A stretch of DNA of 64,000 nucleotides from Pontibacter kalidii (lineage in GTDB: Bacteria > Bacteroidota > Bacteroidia > Cytophagales > Hymenobacteraceae). Positions within the stretch are counted from its first letter, which is position 1. Each line of letters starts with the position of its first letter. Location of the stretch: positions 3,858,501 to 3,922,500 of the forward strand of contig NZ_CP111079.1 in assembly GCF_026278245.1 (NCBI RefSeq), written 5' to 3'. The notes below the pieces were generated by a model. The model was not told the origin of the DNA. It searched no databases and saw only the letters and a list, made by a program, of their open reading frames with translations. Below are positions 17,460 through 25,258 of the stretch, in pieces. The translations under genes were made by a program, and so were the position numbers.

Positions 17460-17846
17460 TCATACTTCCAGAAACATCCTTACCTCCTCCACCACTTGCT
17501 CCTCCTTTACCATTTTAAACGCTAGATGCGGACGGGCGGCAAAAATGCGCTGGAGACGTGGGTGCTGGCCCTGTAGCAGCACCAGCCGCTGCCTGCCTTC
17601 CTCAAACAGTTCCTCCAGCAGCGGCATTAGACTACCGAAATCGGCTGTGTCCGCGCCTGCTTTTATACATATAACTGCCTGTTCGCTTTCCCGGAGCAGG
17701 CGCAGGGCATAGTGCTGCAGCAGTTCATCAGACTTTGCATCCAGATCAAGTACGGAAACGGAGGGCATGCTTTGCCGCACCTGCTCCACCACCGGCTTAT
17801 GAAAGGATGTGTTTTCCGCAAGATCGAAGTATAGAAATGCCTGCAT
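17460..17846 (-). CDS. Small cytosolic protein of unknown function, coupled to the FG-GAP gene
   Basis: 128 residues, with no signal peptide and no TM segment. Alternating helices and strands (QAFLYFDLAENTSFHKPVVEQVRQ; EQAVICIKAGADTADFGSLMPLLEELFEEG; RLVLLQGQHPRLQRIFAARP) suggest a small alpha/beta fold. No family recognised. Its ATG overlaps the TGA of the preceding gene in the arrangement TGATG, so it is translated with the exported FG-GAP/T9SS protein. The overlap is odd for a cytosolic partner of a secreted protein and points to a linked role that cannot be named. Confidence 0.65.
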   Translation of the reverse strand: MQAFLYFDLAENTSFHKPVVEQVRQSMPSVSVLDLDAKSDELLQHYALRLLRESEQAVICIKAGADTADFGSLMPLLEELFEEGRQRLVLLQGQHPRLQRIFAARPHLAFKMVKEEQVVEEVRMFLEV

Positions 17847-20083
17847 CAGCGCACCATCAGTTTTACAGAAGTATGGCCACCCCGCTCTGAAACGGCCCGG
17901 ATGATGTAGATACCTGCCTGCAGCCCCTGCACGGATAAAGTGTGGGTGCGGCTATACTTGTGGTGCGGGCTGCGGTATACGCGCTTGCCTACCACATCGT
18001 ACACTTCCAGCTGCACCGGCTCCGAGGCCTGCACTTTTACCGGCTCCGCCGCAGCCCTGTCGTGTGGGTTGGGGTAAACTGTTAGCGTGAGTTTCTCGCC
18101 TGCATCCGGGGTGGCTACGTTACCAGAGGTTTGCTGCAGCAAGTATAAGCCGCCGCCTTTGGAGCCCAGCACCAGGTATACTTTATCCTCGCCGCCCAAG
18201 GGTGCCGCCGCTACACTTAGCCCGCGCCCTAGCCTGGTTGCCTGCACCTGCTGCGTCAGCTCGTTCTCCAGCAGCTCGGCTTCGGCGGTGAGGGTGGCGT
18301 TCAGGTTTTGGGTGATGTTGCGGTAGATGCGCAACTCGCCACTATCATCTGCCGTCAGCAGATCCGGGACGTTGTCTCCGTCAATGTCATAGATGAAGGG
18401 GTGTAAGTAGCGCCTGTCAAAGTCATAGCCAATACCGCCGAAGCTGCTGTTCTCTAAGGTATAAACAGGGGCGGTAGCGGTGCCGGTGTTACGGTAAAAC
18501 TCCAGGTTGCTGGCCGACTTGCCCAGCAGCAGGTCGAGGTCGCCGTCATTGTCCAGGTCGGTAAAGGCCGGGGTGTCGCCATCGGCAATTTTGAGGAGCT
18601 CCTGTTGCTGGGCAAAGTCATAGGCCGACGGCTGGCCGGTGGCGGCCAGGTTGCGGAGCCACACGATGCGGCTGCTCCCCATGCTGGTGCCCTTCAGGGT
18701 AAGTATAAGATCCGGATTCCCATCGCCGTCCACATCAGCAAAAAGAGGCTTTATACTATAATACGGCCGGTTGTGCAGCTTCAGAAAATCATCGGTTACC
18801 AGCTCAAAAGCAGGTTGGGTGGGGCTGCCGGTGTTGCGGTAAAAGCTGAGGGAGCCGCTGTAGGTGCTGTTGCGGTAGCTGGCATCATTGCCTACCAGCA
18901 TATCCAGGTCGCCATCGCCGTCCAGGTCAGCAAAGGCCGGATAAGCTCCCTCGCTCAGGTCGATCATCTGGCTCTGCAGAAAACCATCCTGCACAAACGC
19001 AAATGCCGGCTTATCAGCGGCGCCTGTGTTGCGGTAGAGCCAGGTGGAGCGCTGAAAATCCATGTCCCGTATCTCCTCAAAGGCTTGGGTCGTAACCAGA
19101 AGGTCGGGCACGCCATCAAAGGTGACATCCTCGTAAAAAGCAGCCGGGAAGAGGTCAAAACTTACCGGGTTTGCGGCAGGAAAGTCTGGCAGAAATCCAT
19201 CCATCAGCGCATTGTTCCGGTCGCCTTTGTTCTCCATCAGCACCAGGTTCTGGCAGGCCACGCCTCCCAGCACCAGCTCCATATCGCCATCCCCGTCCAT
19301 ATCGAGCAGCAGGTGAGTAGAGCCCTCGTGGCCCGAGTGCATGGGGGCCGCTATACTTTGCCCGTGGCTGCTCCCGCACTGCTCGCCAAACTTAAACTCG
19401 TTGCAGCCGTCGCACTCGGTAATGCCGCCCCACCAGCTGCTTTGCTGCTCATACACCAGCGACTCACAAGGCAGGCCCTGCTCTGCCTGCATGTTCAGGT
19501 ACAGCTCCAGGTAGCTACCCTGCGAGAAATTGGAGAGGAGAATATCCAGGTCGCCGTCGCCGTCGATGTCGGTTAAGGCGGGGATGTCTGTGGCGTTCAT
19601 CTGCATGTTCACGCGGCCGTTACGGTAGCGCAGCCCGTCCGTTACCTGCGTGAAGCGCAGCGGCTCACCGGGCTCCTGCCGGAACACACGTATCCCCAGC
19701 GGGGAGTTGGTGAACACATCCTTCAGCCCATCGCAGTTGTAATCGCGCAGCAGTACCCAGTAGGCCAACTCACTCGGAAAGACGCTCTCATACTCCGGCG
19801 CATAGGTATACTGCCACTGCCCCGCCTCCTGCACCGCCAGCCAGGTGTATACTTTGCCCGTGTGCCTGTCGAAGGCGAACAGGTCGTCCTGCCCGTCCTG
19901 GTTCAGGTCGATGGTAGAGAACTGCGGCGCGTTAAGGCCACCGCTCCAGGGTTCCGATAGCGTACCGGCAGGGGAGGTAACGGGTATACTTTGGCTCATC
20001 CGGAAGCGGAGCGGCTCCTGCTGCTGCGCCAAGGCTCCGGAGAGGGATAAAAGTATAAACAGAAGCGGTAGGTACACTTTCAT
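17846..20083 (-). CDS. FG-GAP/VCBS-repeat secreted protein with T9SS sorting domain
   Basis: 745 residues from ATG 20083 (MKVYLPLLFILLSLSGALAQ signal peptide); a longer in-frame start 39 codons upstream would bury that signal and is rejected. About nine Asp-rich calcium-binding FG-GAP/VCBS repeats follow, including DLNQDGQDDLF, DIDGDGDLDILL, DMDGDGDMELVLGG, DVDGDGNPDLIL and DLDNDGDLDLLLG, predicting an integrin-like beta-propeller. The C-terminus (YPNPHDRAAAEPVKVQ ... LQAGIYIIRAVSERGG ... KLMVR) is a type A T9SS sorting domain, so the protein is exported across the outer membrane and attached to or released from the surface. Substrate unknown; adhesion or extracellular binding is likely for such propellers. 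Confidence 0.92.
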   Translation of the reverse strand: MKVYLPLLFILLSLSGALAQQQEPLRFRMSQSIPVTSPAGTLSEPWSGGLNAPQFSTIDLNQDGQDDLFAFDRHTGKVYTWLAVQEAGQWQYTYAPEYESVFPSELAYWVLLRDYNCDGLKDVFTNSPLGIRVFRQEPGEPLRFTQVTDGLRYRNGRVNMQMNATDIPALTDIDGDGDLDILLSNFSQGSYLELYLNMQAEQGLPCESLVYEQQSSWWGGITECDGCNEFKFGEQCGSSHGQSIAAPMHSGHEGSTHLLLDMDGDGDMELVLGGVACQNLVLMENKGDRNNALMDGFLPDFPAANPVSFDLFPAAFYEDVTFDGVPDLLVTTQAFEEIRDMDFQRSTWLYRNTGAADKPAFAFVQDGFLQSQMIDLSEGAYPAFADLDGDGDLDMLVGNDASYRNSTYSGSLSFYRNTGSPTQPAFELVTDDFLKLHNRPYYSIKPLFADVDGDGNPDLILTLKGTSMGSSRIVWLRNLAATGQPSAYDFAQQQELLKIADGDTPAFTDLDNDGDLDLLLGKSASNLEFYRNTGTATAPVYTLENSSFGGIGYDFDRRYLHPFIYDIDGDNVPDLLTADDSGELRIYRNITQNLNATLTAEAELLENELTQQVQATRLGRGLSVAAAPLGGEDKVYLVLGSKGGGLYLLQQTSGNVATPDAGEKLTLTVYPNPHDRAAAEPVKVQASEPVQLEVYDVVGKRVYRSPHHKYSRTHTLSVQGLQAGIYIIRAVSERGGHTSVKLMVR

Positions 20084-20247
20084 AGTTTTGAGGTTGGCCG
20101 CCGGGTTGGGGCTGCAGGTTATGCTGATGAACGTAAGTCGGGCTGCTGTCGTTTTTGGCGAATTGGGTGTATATTGTGCCGCTATACTTTCAGCGCCCAA
20201 GCAACGTAAGTTAGGAGCATCAGACGCAAGCTAAATTTAAGCATTTC

Positions 20248-21546
20248 ATGCAGAATACGATCGAGTTTCTATACCAAAAATACCTCGAGTGCCGCCACGT
20301 CAGCACCGACTCTCGCGCCGTTCAGGACCAAAGTATGTTTTTCGCCCTGAACGGGCCGAATTTCAAGGGGGCAAAATTTGCCGCTATGGCGCTGGAGAAG
20401 GGAGCCAAGTATGCCGTGGTGGATGACCCTAGTATGGCCTCGGAGCATGTATTTGTAGTGGAGGACACGCTGCAGGCGCTGCAGGACCTGGCGCGCCACC
20501 ACCGCCGCCAGCTAAGTATACCGGTCATCGGTATTACGGGCTCCAACGGCAAAACCACCACCAAGGAGTTGATACACGCGGTACTGAGCCGGAAATTCAA
20601 CACGCTTTATACGCAGGGCAACCTGAACAACCACATCGGCGTGCCGCTCACGCTGCTGCGCATCACCCCGGAGCACGAGATGGCGATTATTGAGATGGGA
20701 GCCAACCATATCGGCGAAATCGCCCTACTCTCCAGTATCGCTCTGCCCACACACGGCATGATCACCAACATCGGCAAGGCGCATTTGGAAGGATTCGGCA
20801 GCCTGGAGGGCGTGGCGCGCGGCAAGAGCGAGCTGTACGTGCACCTGCTGGAGCACGGCGGCACCGTGTTTGTGAACACCGGCAACGAGCACCTGATGCG
20901 CATGAGCCGCCGCATCGAAAGCAAAGTAACCTACCCTGCCCCCGACGATTTTTACCACAGCGAGCTGCTGGAGGCCTCACCTTACGTGGTGTATAAGGAC
21001 GAGGAAGGCAACGTGGTGCATACGCAGCTGGTGGGCAGCTACAACTACGAGAACATGGCCGCTGCCGCCTGCATTGGCAAGTACTTTGGCGTGCCGCTGC
21101 AGCAAGCCAACGAGGCCATCGCCGCCTACAGCCCGGTAAACAACCGCTCGCAGGTGCTGCAGCAGGGCAGCAATACCATTATTCTGGACGCCTACAACGC
21201 CAACCCCACCTCTATGGCCGCCGCCGTGCGCAACTTTGGCAGTATGAATGCCCCACGCAAGGTAGTTATACTGGGGGATATGTTTGAGATGGGCCCTGAG
21301 AGCGAGGCCGAGCATAGAGCTTTAGGCGAAGTGGTAGCCCAGCAGCCTTTTGACACGGTTATACTTTGCGGCAAGGACATGCAGTATGCCGCCGGGGTAA
21401 ACGAGAACTTTTTATACTTTGAAACCAAGCCGGAGCTGCAAACCTGGCTGCGCAAGAACCCCATTGCAGATAGTTATGTGCTGATCAAAGGCTCGCGGGG
21501 GATGGGGCTGGAGACGCTGGTGGAGGAGTTGAAGACCAGTGATTAG
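20248..21546 (+). CDS. murF: UDP-N-acetylmuramoyl-tripeptide--D-alanyl-D-alanine ligase MurF
   Basis: 432 residues. Adds D-Ala-D-Ala to UDP-MurNAc-tripeptide, the last cytosolic step of muropeptide assembly. Domain 1 carries the N-terminal substrate fold with STDSRAVQDQSMFFALNG; the ATP loop is GITGSNGKTTTKE (about residues 94-106). The central domain has HIGVPLTLL and IIEMGANHIGEI, and the C-terminal ligase domain has LDAYNANPTSMAAAVRNF and ILGDMFEMG. Divergent from the FG-GAP gene, with about 165 bases between them. The gene is outside the usual mur/fts cluster, as often happens in Bacteroidota. Confidence 0.97.
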   Translation: MQNTIEFLYQKYLECRHVSTDSRAVQDQSMFFALNGPNFKGAKFAAMALEKGAKYAVVDDPSMASEHVFVVEDTLQALQDLARHHRRQLSIPVIGITGSNGKTTTKELIHAVLSRKFNTLYTQGNLNNHIGVPLTLLRITPEHEMAIIEMGANHIGEIALLSSIALPTHGMITNIGKAHLEGFGSLEGVARGKSELYVHLLEHGGTVFVNTGNEHLMRMSRRIESKVTYPAPDDFYHSELLEASPYVVYKDEEGNVVHTQLVGSYNYENMAAAACIGKYFGVPLQQANEAIAAYSPVNNRSQVLQQGSNTIILDAYNANPTSMAAAVRNFGSMNAPRKVVILGDMFEMGPESEAEHRALGEVVAQQPFDTVILCGKDMQYAAGVNENFLYFETKPELQTWLRKNPIADSYVLIKGSRGMGLETLVEELKTSD

Positions 21547-21925
21547 TAGGATCTAACTGATTTTGCCCGAGTCCGGATTAAGTGGCAGGGCGGTTTCATT
21601 CCCCACTTGCTGGCGCGGGTTTGCAACCCGCGCCTTGTTATGAGGATGGATTTGTAGTTCGACTGGGCCGGAGGCCCAAAATAGCCGGTCACGAGCGTGG
21701 ACGCTCGCGCCATAACGAACGAGTTTACCAGAAGGAAACAGCCCTGAGATTAACTGGGATAGGTCGGTTAACAGGCTGTGTAGAGACGCAATACGTTGCG
21801 TCTCTATTCTATCTGAATAAGACTTGAAAAGGTAAGGTCAGCCACTTTAATTTAAAATGGCTGACCTTCTTATTTGTAAGCGAAAATCCGTCTAAATCAA
21901 GTAAAATCATACTTGATCACTAGCC
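21547..21925. repeat. Short composite intergenic repeat between convergent murF and rfbC
   Basis: About 380 gene-free bases. Two palindromes of the variable-stem family: GGCGCGGGTT-TGC-AACCCGCGCC (21612-21634) and the AGCG/CGCT stem at 21687-21712 with GCGCC flank. A third inverted repeat near 21795-21850 has the pieces AGAGACGCAATACGTTGCGTCTCT (21781-21804), and AAGGTCAGCCA / TGGCTGACCTT near 21829-21869. The last forms a terminator-like hairpin. Confidence 0.6.
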
Positions 21926-22468
21926 TTAAAACGGCGAGCTGAAATCCTCCAGCAGCGGCAGCACCTCATCCTTTGGAGATACCAGCGGCTCGGCGATGCC
22001 CCAGTCGATGCCCAGGGCGGGGTCGTTCCAAAGGATGCCACCCTCCGTTTCGGGGGCATAGAAATCGGTGCACTTATAGAGGAAGGTGGTGTTATCCTCC
22101 AGAGCCACAAAGCCATGCGCAAACCCTTCCGGGATATAGAAAACATTGTGCCGCTCCGCATCAAGCACACAGGCCACATGCTGCCCGTAGGTTGGAGAGT
22201 CCTTACGCAGGTCCACCGCTACATCCAGGGCCTTGCCTGTAGATACCCTTACCAGCTTTGCCTGCGCGCGCGGCGGCTTCTGGAAGTGCAGCCCGCGCAG
22301 TACGCCTTTTGCAGATACAGATTGATTGTCCTGCATAAAAACGGGTTTCAGGCCAAGTGGCTCGAACCACTTCTGGCTAAAGGTTTCCATAAAATAGCCG
22401 CGGTCGTCGCGGAAGATGCGTGGCTGGAACTCGATCAAGCCCTTGATATGGAAAAGTTTGTGATCCAT
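21926..22468 (-). CDS. rfbC: dTDP-4-dehydrorhamnose 3,5-epimerase RfbC
   Basis: 180 residues, usual length. Converts dTDP-4-keto-6-deoxyglucose to dTDP-4-keto-L-rhamnose in surface polysaccharide synthesis. Visible are IEFQPRIFRDDRGYFMET at the N-terminus, the catalytic-His region GVLRGLHFQKPPRAQAKLVRV, the Asp region DVAVDLRKDSPTYG, and YIPEGFAHGFVALED with the conserved EGFAHGF. The cupin fold motif order is intact. Rather unusually, it stands alone: rfbA, rfbB and rfbD are not adjacent, so the pathway is split over the chromosome. Divergent from the cytochrome gene. Confidence 0.95.
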   Translation of the reverse strand: MDHKLFHIKGLIEFQPRIFRDDRGYFMETFSQKWFEPLGLKPVFMQDNQSVSAKGVLRGLHFQKPPRAQAKLVRVSTGKALDVAVDLRKDSPTYGQHVACVLDAERHNVFYIPEGFAHGFVALEDNTTFLYKCTDFYAPETEGGILWNDPALGIDWGIAEPLVSPKDEVLPLLEDFSSPF

Positions 22469-22607
22469 TGCTAATTATTGCAGTGCGTCAAGTTATCTAT
22501 ACTTTGCAAGGGCCGCCGGGTTTATGAAGGCGCAAGTTAGCTGTTTTGCCCGCAGCATCAGAAATTTTAATGTAATTTGCGGCTATTCATCCAACCAAAG
22601 TATACAC

Positions 22608-23336
22608 ATGCAAGAAACGATTGTCTTTCTGCACACGCACGTACTGGTGGTGGTCTTGTTCCTGCTCCTGTTCGCCTACAAAACCGTGCTGCTGCTGCTA
22701 AACAGGCACGAGGCACTAGCCAGGGCGCGCAGGCAAACCCGCATGCTGGATATTATCTTTGGCACGCTTATACTTGTAACCGGCGGCTTCCTGCTCTACA
22801 GCTACCAGGGTGTGCCTGCCTGGCTTATCCTGAAAGTCGTGCTGGTGGTGCTGGCCATCCCCTTAGGTATAGTGGGCATCAGGCGCGAGAGTAAAGTGCT
22901 GGCCGGCGCATCACTGCTGCTTTTCGGCTACATCTACGGCGTGGCCGAAACCAAGAGCCTGACCCTGCAAGAGCCCGGTGCGATGCAGAATGCCACCTCA
23001 GCCATCACGGCCACGCCTGAAACGGACGCAGCCGAAACAGGTGATGCGAGCCTGAGCCAATCGGCGGAGGCACAGCAGGGGATTGTGGCAGCCATGAACG
23101 AGGCACAACTATCCAATGCCAAAGCCATTTATACCCACCTTTGCGAAACCTGCCACGGGGCCGACGGAGCCAGAGGTTTGGGCGGCGCCTCTAACCTGCA
23201 GGTAAGCAACCTGAGCCAAAACAATCGTGTACACGTAATCGAAAAGGGCCGCGGCCTGATGCCAGCCTTTGGCGGCCAGCTATCCGATGAGGAAGTGGAG
23301 GCGCTGGCCACTTATACCATGACGCTTAAAAAATAA
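22608..23336 (+). CDS. SirB-like membrane protein fused to a cytochrome c domain
   Basis: 242 residues from ATG 22608; a longer frame upstream would precede the first TM segment and is rejected. Residues 1-125 contain four TM helices (THVLVVVLFLLLFAYKTVLL, DIIFGTLILVTGGFLLYSYQ, LILKVVLVVLAIPLGIVGI, ASLLLFGYIYGV) resembling the SirB family. After an acidic Ala/Glu linker, a c-type haem motif CETCH occurs (about residues 178-182) with the Met ligand near GLMPAFG. The cytochrome side is periplasmic by the topology. The fusion suggests an inner-membrane electron carrier. hflX starts 4 bases downstream, probably by chance of gene order. Confidence 0.85.
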   Translation: MQETIVFLHTHVLVVVLFLLLFAYKTVLLLLNRHEALARARRQTRMLDIIFGTLILVTGGFLLYSYQGVPAWLILKVVLVVLAIPLGIVGIRRESKVLAGASLLLFGYIYGVAETKSLTLQEPGAMQNATSAITATPETDAAETGDASLSQSAEAQQGIVAAMNEAQLSNAKAIYTHLCETCHGADGARGLGGASNLQVSNLSQNNRVHVIEKGRGLMPAFGGQLSDEEVEALATYTMTLKK

Positions 23337-23339
23337 TGA

Positions 23340-24527
23340 ATGGCTAAACAAAAATTCTTCGAAACCTCTAAACCGCAGGAAACGGCTGTGCTGGTGGCAG
23401 TGCCAGGCTACCGCCAAACCGACGAGCAGACAGAGGAATACCTGGACGAGCTTGCCTTCCTGGCTGAAACGGCGGGCGCCCAAACGCTGAAACGCTTTGT
23501 GCAGAAGCTCGACAAGCCCGATGTTCGCACCTTTGTGGGAAGCGGGAAGCTGGACGAAATACAGGCTTATGTAAAGGAGCACGAGGTGGACATGGTGATT
23601 TTTGACGATGACCTGAGCCCCTCGCAGGTGCGCAACATTGAGCGCGAGATGCAGATCAAGATTGTGGACCGAAGCCTGCTCATACTTGATATTTTCGCCC
23701 TGCGCGCCAAAACCGCCCAGGCCCATGCCCAGGTAGAGATGGCCCAGTACCAGTACCTGCTGCCGCGCCTCACCAACCTCTGGACGCACTTATCCAAGCA
23801 GAAAGGCGGTATCGGCATGAAGGGCCCCGGTGAGACCGAGATTGAGACGGACCGCCGTATCGTGCGCGACAAGATAGCCTTGCTGCGCGAGCGACTCAAA
23901 AAGTTCGAGAAACAGAACTTTGAGCAGCGCAAGGCCCGCGCCGGCATTGTGCGTGTGGCGTTGGTGGGGTATACGAACGTAGGTAAGTCCACGCTCATGA
24001 ACCTGCTCTCCAAATCGGAGGTGTTTGCCGAGAACAAGCTGTTTGCCACCGTGGATGCCACCGTGCGCAAGGTGGTGCTCGACAACGTACCCTTCCTACT
24101 CTCCGACACGGTAGGATTCATCCGCAAGCTGCCTACCAAGCTCATCGAGTCGTTCAAGTCCACACTGGATGAGATACGCGAGGCAGACCTGCTGGTGCAT
24201 GTGGTGGATGTGTCGCACCCCTCGTTTGAGGAACATATCGCTGTGGTGAACGAGACACTGAAGGACATCAACTCAGCGGAGAAGCCGGTGCTGCTGGTGT
24301 TCAACAAGATAGACCAGTACCTGAAGCAGCGCGAAGAGGAGCTCGGAGAGGAGGAGGCTGACGTGCGCCCCTCCATCGACGACCTGAAGGCCACCTACAT
24401 GGCCAAGGAGCATGCGCCTGCCATGTTCATCTCTGCCACCGACAAGCTTAACATCGATGCCCTGCGCGAGGAGCTGCAGCGCCGTGTGGCTGAGATCCAC
24501 TTCCAGCGCTACCCGAACAACGTATAG
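23340..24527 (+). CDS. hflX: GTPase HflX
   Basis: 395 residues. Ribosome-associated GTPase that splits stalled or damaged 70S ribosomes. The N-terminal HflX domain (AFLAETAGAQTLKRFVQK, TFVGSGKLDEIQAY) and middle helical segment with GPGETEIETDRRIVRDK are followed by the G domain: G1 GYTNVGKS (about residues 210-217), G3 DTVGF, G4 NKID, and G5-like region MFISATDKLN. The C-terminal tail is short. Start codon ATG 23340 lies 4 bases after the cytochrome stop, so the two are probably co-transcribed. A strong terminator follows. Confidence 0.96.
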   Translation: MAKQKFFETSKPQETAVLVAVPGYRQTDEQTEEYLDELAFLAETAGAQTLKRFVQKLDKPDVRTFVGSGKLDEIQAYVKEHEVDMVIFDDDLSPSQVRNIEREMQIKIVDRSLLILDIFALRAKTAQAHAQVEMAQYQYLLPRLTNLWTHLSKQKGGIGMKGPGETEIETDRRIVRDKIALLRERLKKFEKQNFEQRKARAGIVRVALVGYTNVGKSTLMNLLSKSEVFAENKLFATVDATVRKVVLDNVPFLLSDTVGFIRKLPTKLIESFKSTLDEIREADLLVHVVDVSHPSFEEHIAVVNETLKDINSAEKPVLLVFNKIDQYLKQREEELGEEEADVRPSIDDLKATYMAKEHAPAMFISATDKLNIDALREELQRRVAEIHFQRYPNNV

Positions 24528-24545
24528 GTTGCCGGTTATACTTTA

Positions 24546-24588
24546 AAAAGCCCACCCCTGCTCCGGCAGGCGGTGGGCTTTTGTTTTT
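24546..24588 (+). terminator. Terminator after hflX
   Basis: AAAAGCCCACC / GGTGGGCTTTT stem with an inner CCTG..CAGG, followed by TGTTTTTG. Confidence 0.9.
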
Positions 24589-24660
24589 GTGCCTTACCTT
24601 GTCCAGTGCCGGGCCTAACCAGGCCGGCACAACCATTTACCCATACTTTCAGTAAGTAGC

Positions 24661-24704
24661 TAAGCCACCCTTGCGGCCATTTAAATGGCTGCAAGGGTGG
24701 CTTA
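24661..24704. promoter_or_regulatory. Large inverted repeat just before sixA
   Basis: TAAGCCACCCTTGC (24661-24674) pairs perfectly with GCAAGGGTGGCTTA (24691-24704); the 16-base loop contains its own palindrome GCCATTTAAATGGC. The repeat ends 14 bases before the sixA ATG. It lacks a T-run, so it could act as a leader hairpin that occludes or protects the ribosome-binding region rather than as a plain terminator. Confidence 0.55.
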
Positions 24705-24718
24705 GAAACAGAAATCAT

Positions 24719-25213
24719 ATGAAGACGCTATATATTCTTAGGCACGCCAAATCGAGCTGGAAGTTTGAGGGAATCAGCGACCATGACCGCCCCCTGAACA
24801 AACGCGGCCGCCACGACGCCCCACTGATGGGGCAGGAACTGGCGGCACGGGGCGTGGCACCGCAGCTCGTCATCTCCAGCCCAGCCGTGAGGGCCATTAG
24901 TACGGCTACGCTGGTAAGCAGGGAGTTGGACTACGACCCGGATGACATCCTGGTAGACACCCGTGTCTACGGCGCCGACCGGGACGACCTGTTGGAGGTG
25001 GTGCAGCACGCCCCAGCCGAAGTAGACAGCCTGCTGCTGGTGGGCCACAACGAGGCCCTCTCCGAGTTCGCCAACATGCTGTCGCAGGAGCCGATCGGGA
25101 GCCTGCCTACCGCGGGCGTGGTGGGCCTGCAGTTCGACTGCGAGAGCTGGTTCGACATCTCCAAAGAAAACGCAACCCTGCTCTTCCACGACTTCCCGAA
25201 GAACCGCCAATAA
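24719..25213 (+). CDS. sixA: SixA-type histidine phosphatase
   Basis: 164 residues. The RHG signature appears as TLYILRHAKS at residues 3-12 with the phosphorylated His; DHDRPLNKRGRHDAP supplies the conserved Arg, and LLLVGHNEALSEF (about 104-116) supplies the second catalytic His. SixA removes phosphate from histidine-containing phosphotransfer domains. Short length and 'HAKSSW' are typical of SixA. ppk1 starts 46 bases downstream on the same strand, which is a frequent pairing in Bacteroidota; the joint function is not established here. Confidence 0.92.
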   Translation: MKTLYILRHAKSSWKFEGISDHDRPLNKRGRHDAPLMGQELAARGVAPQLVISSPAVRAISTATLVSRELDYDPDDILVDTRVYGADRDDLLEVVQHAPAEVDSLLLVGHNEALSEFANMLSQEPIGSLPTAGVVGLQFDCESWFDISKENATLLFHDFPKNRQ

Positions 25214-25258
25214 CAACACCCTTACATTCCGCCCCGGGATAAAAGCATACTTTACCAA

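Noticed and set aside
16659..17525. Small ORFs in repeat R1 (and those in R2, R3, R4, R5)
   Set aside because: They lie in repeated DNA and change frame between copies, so they are not conserved coding sequence.
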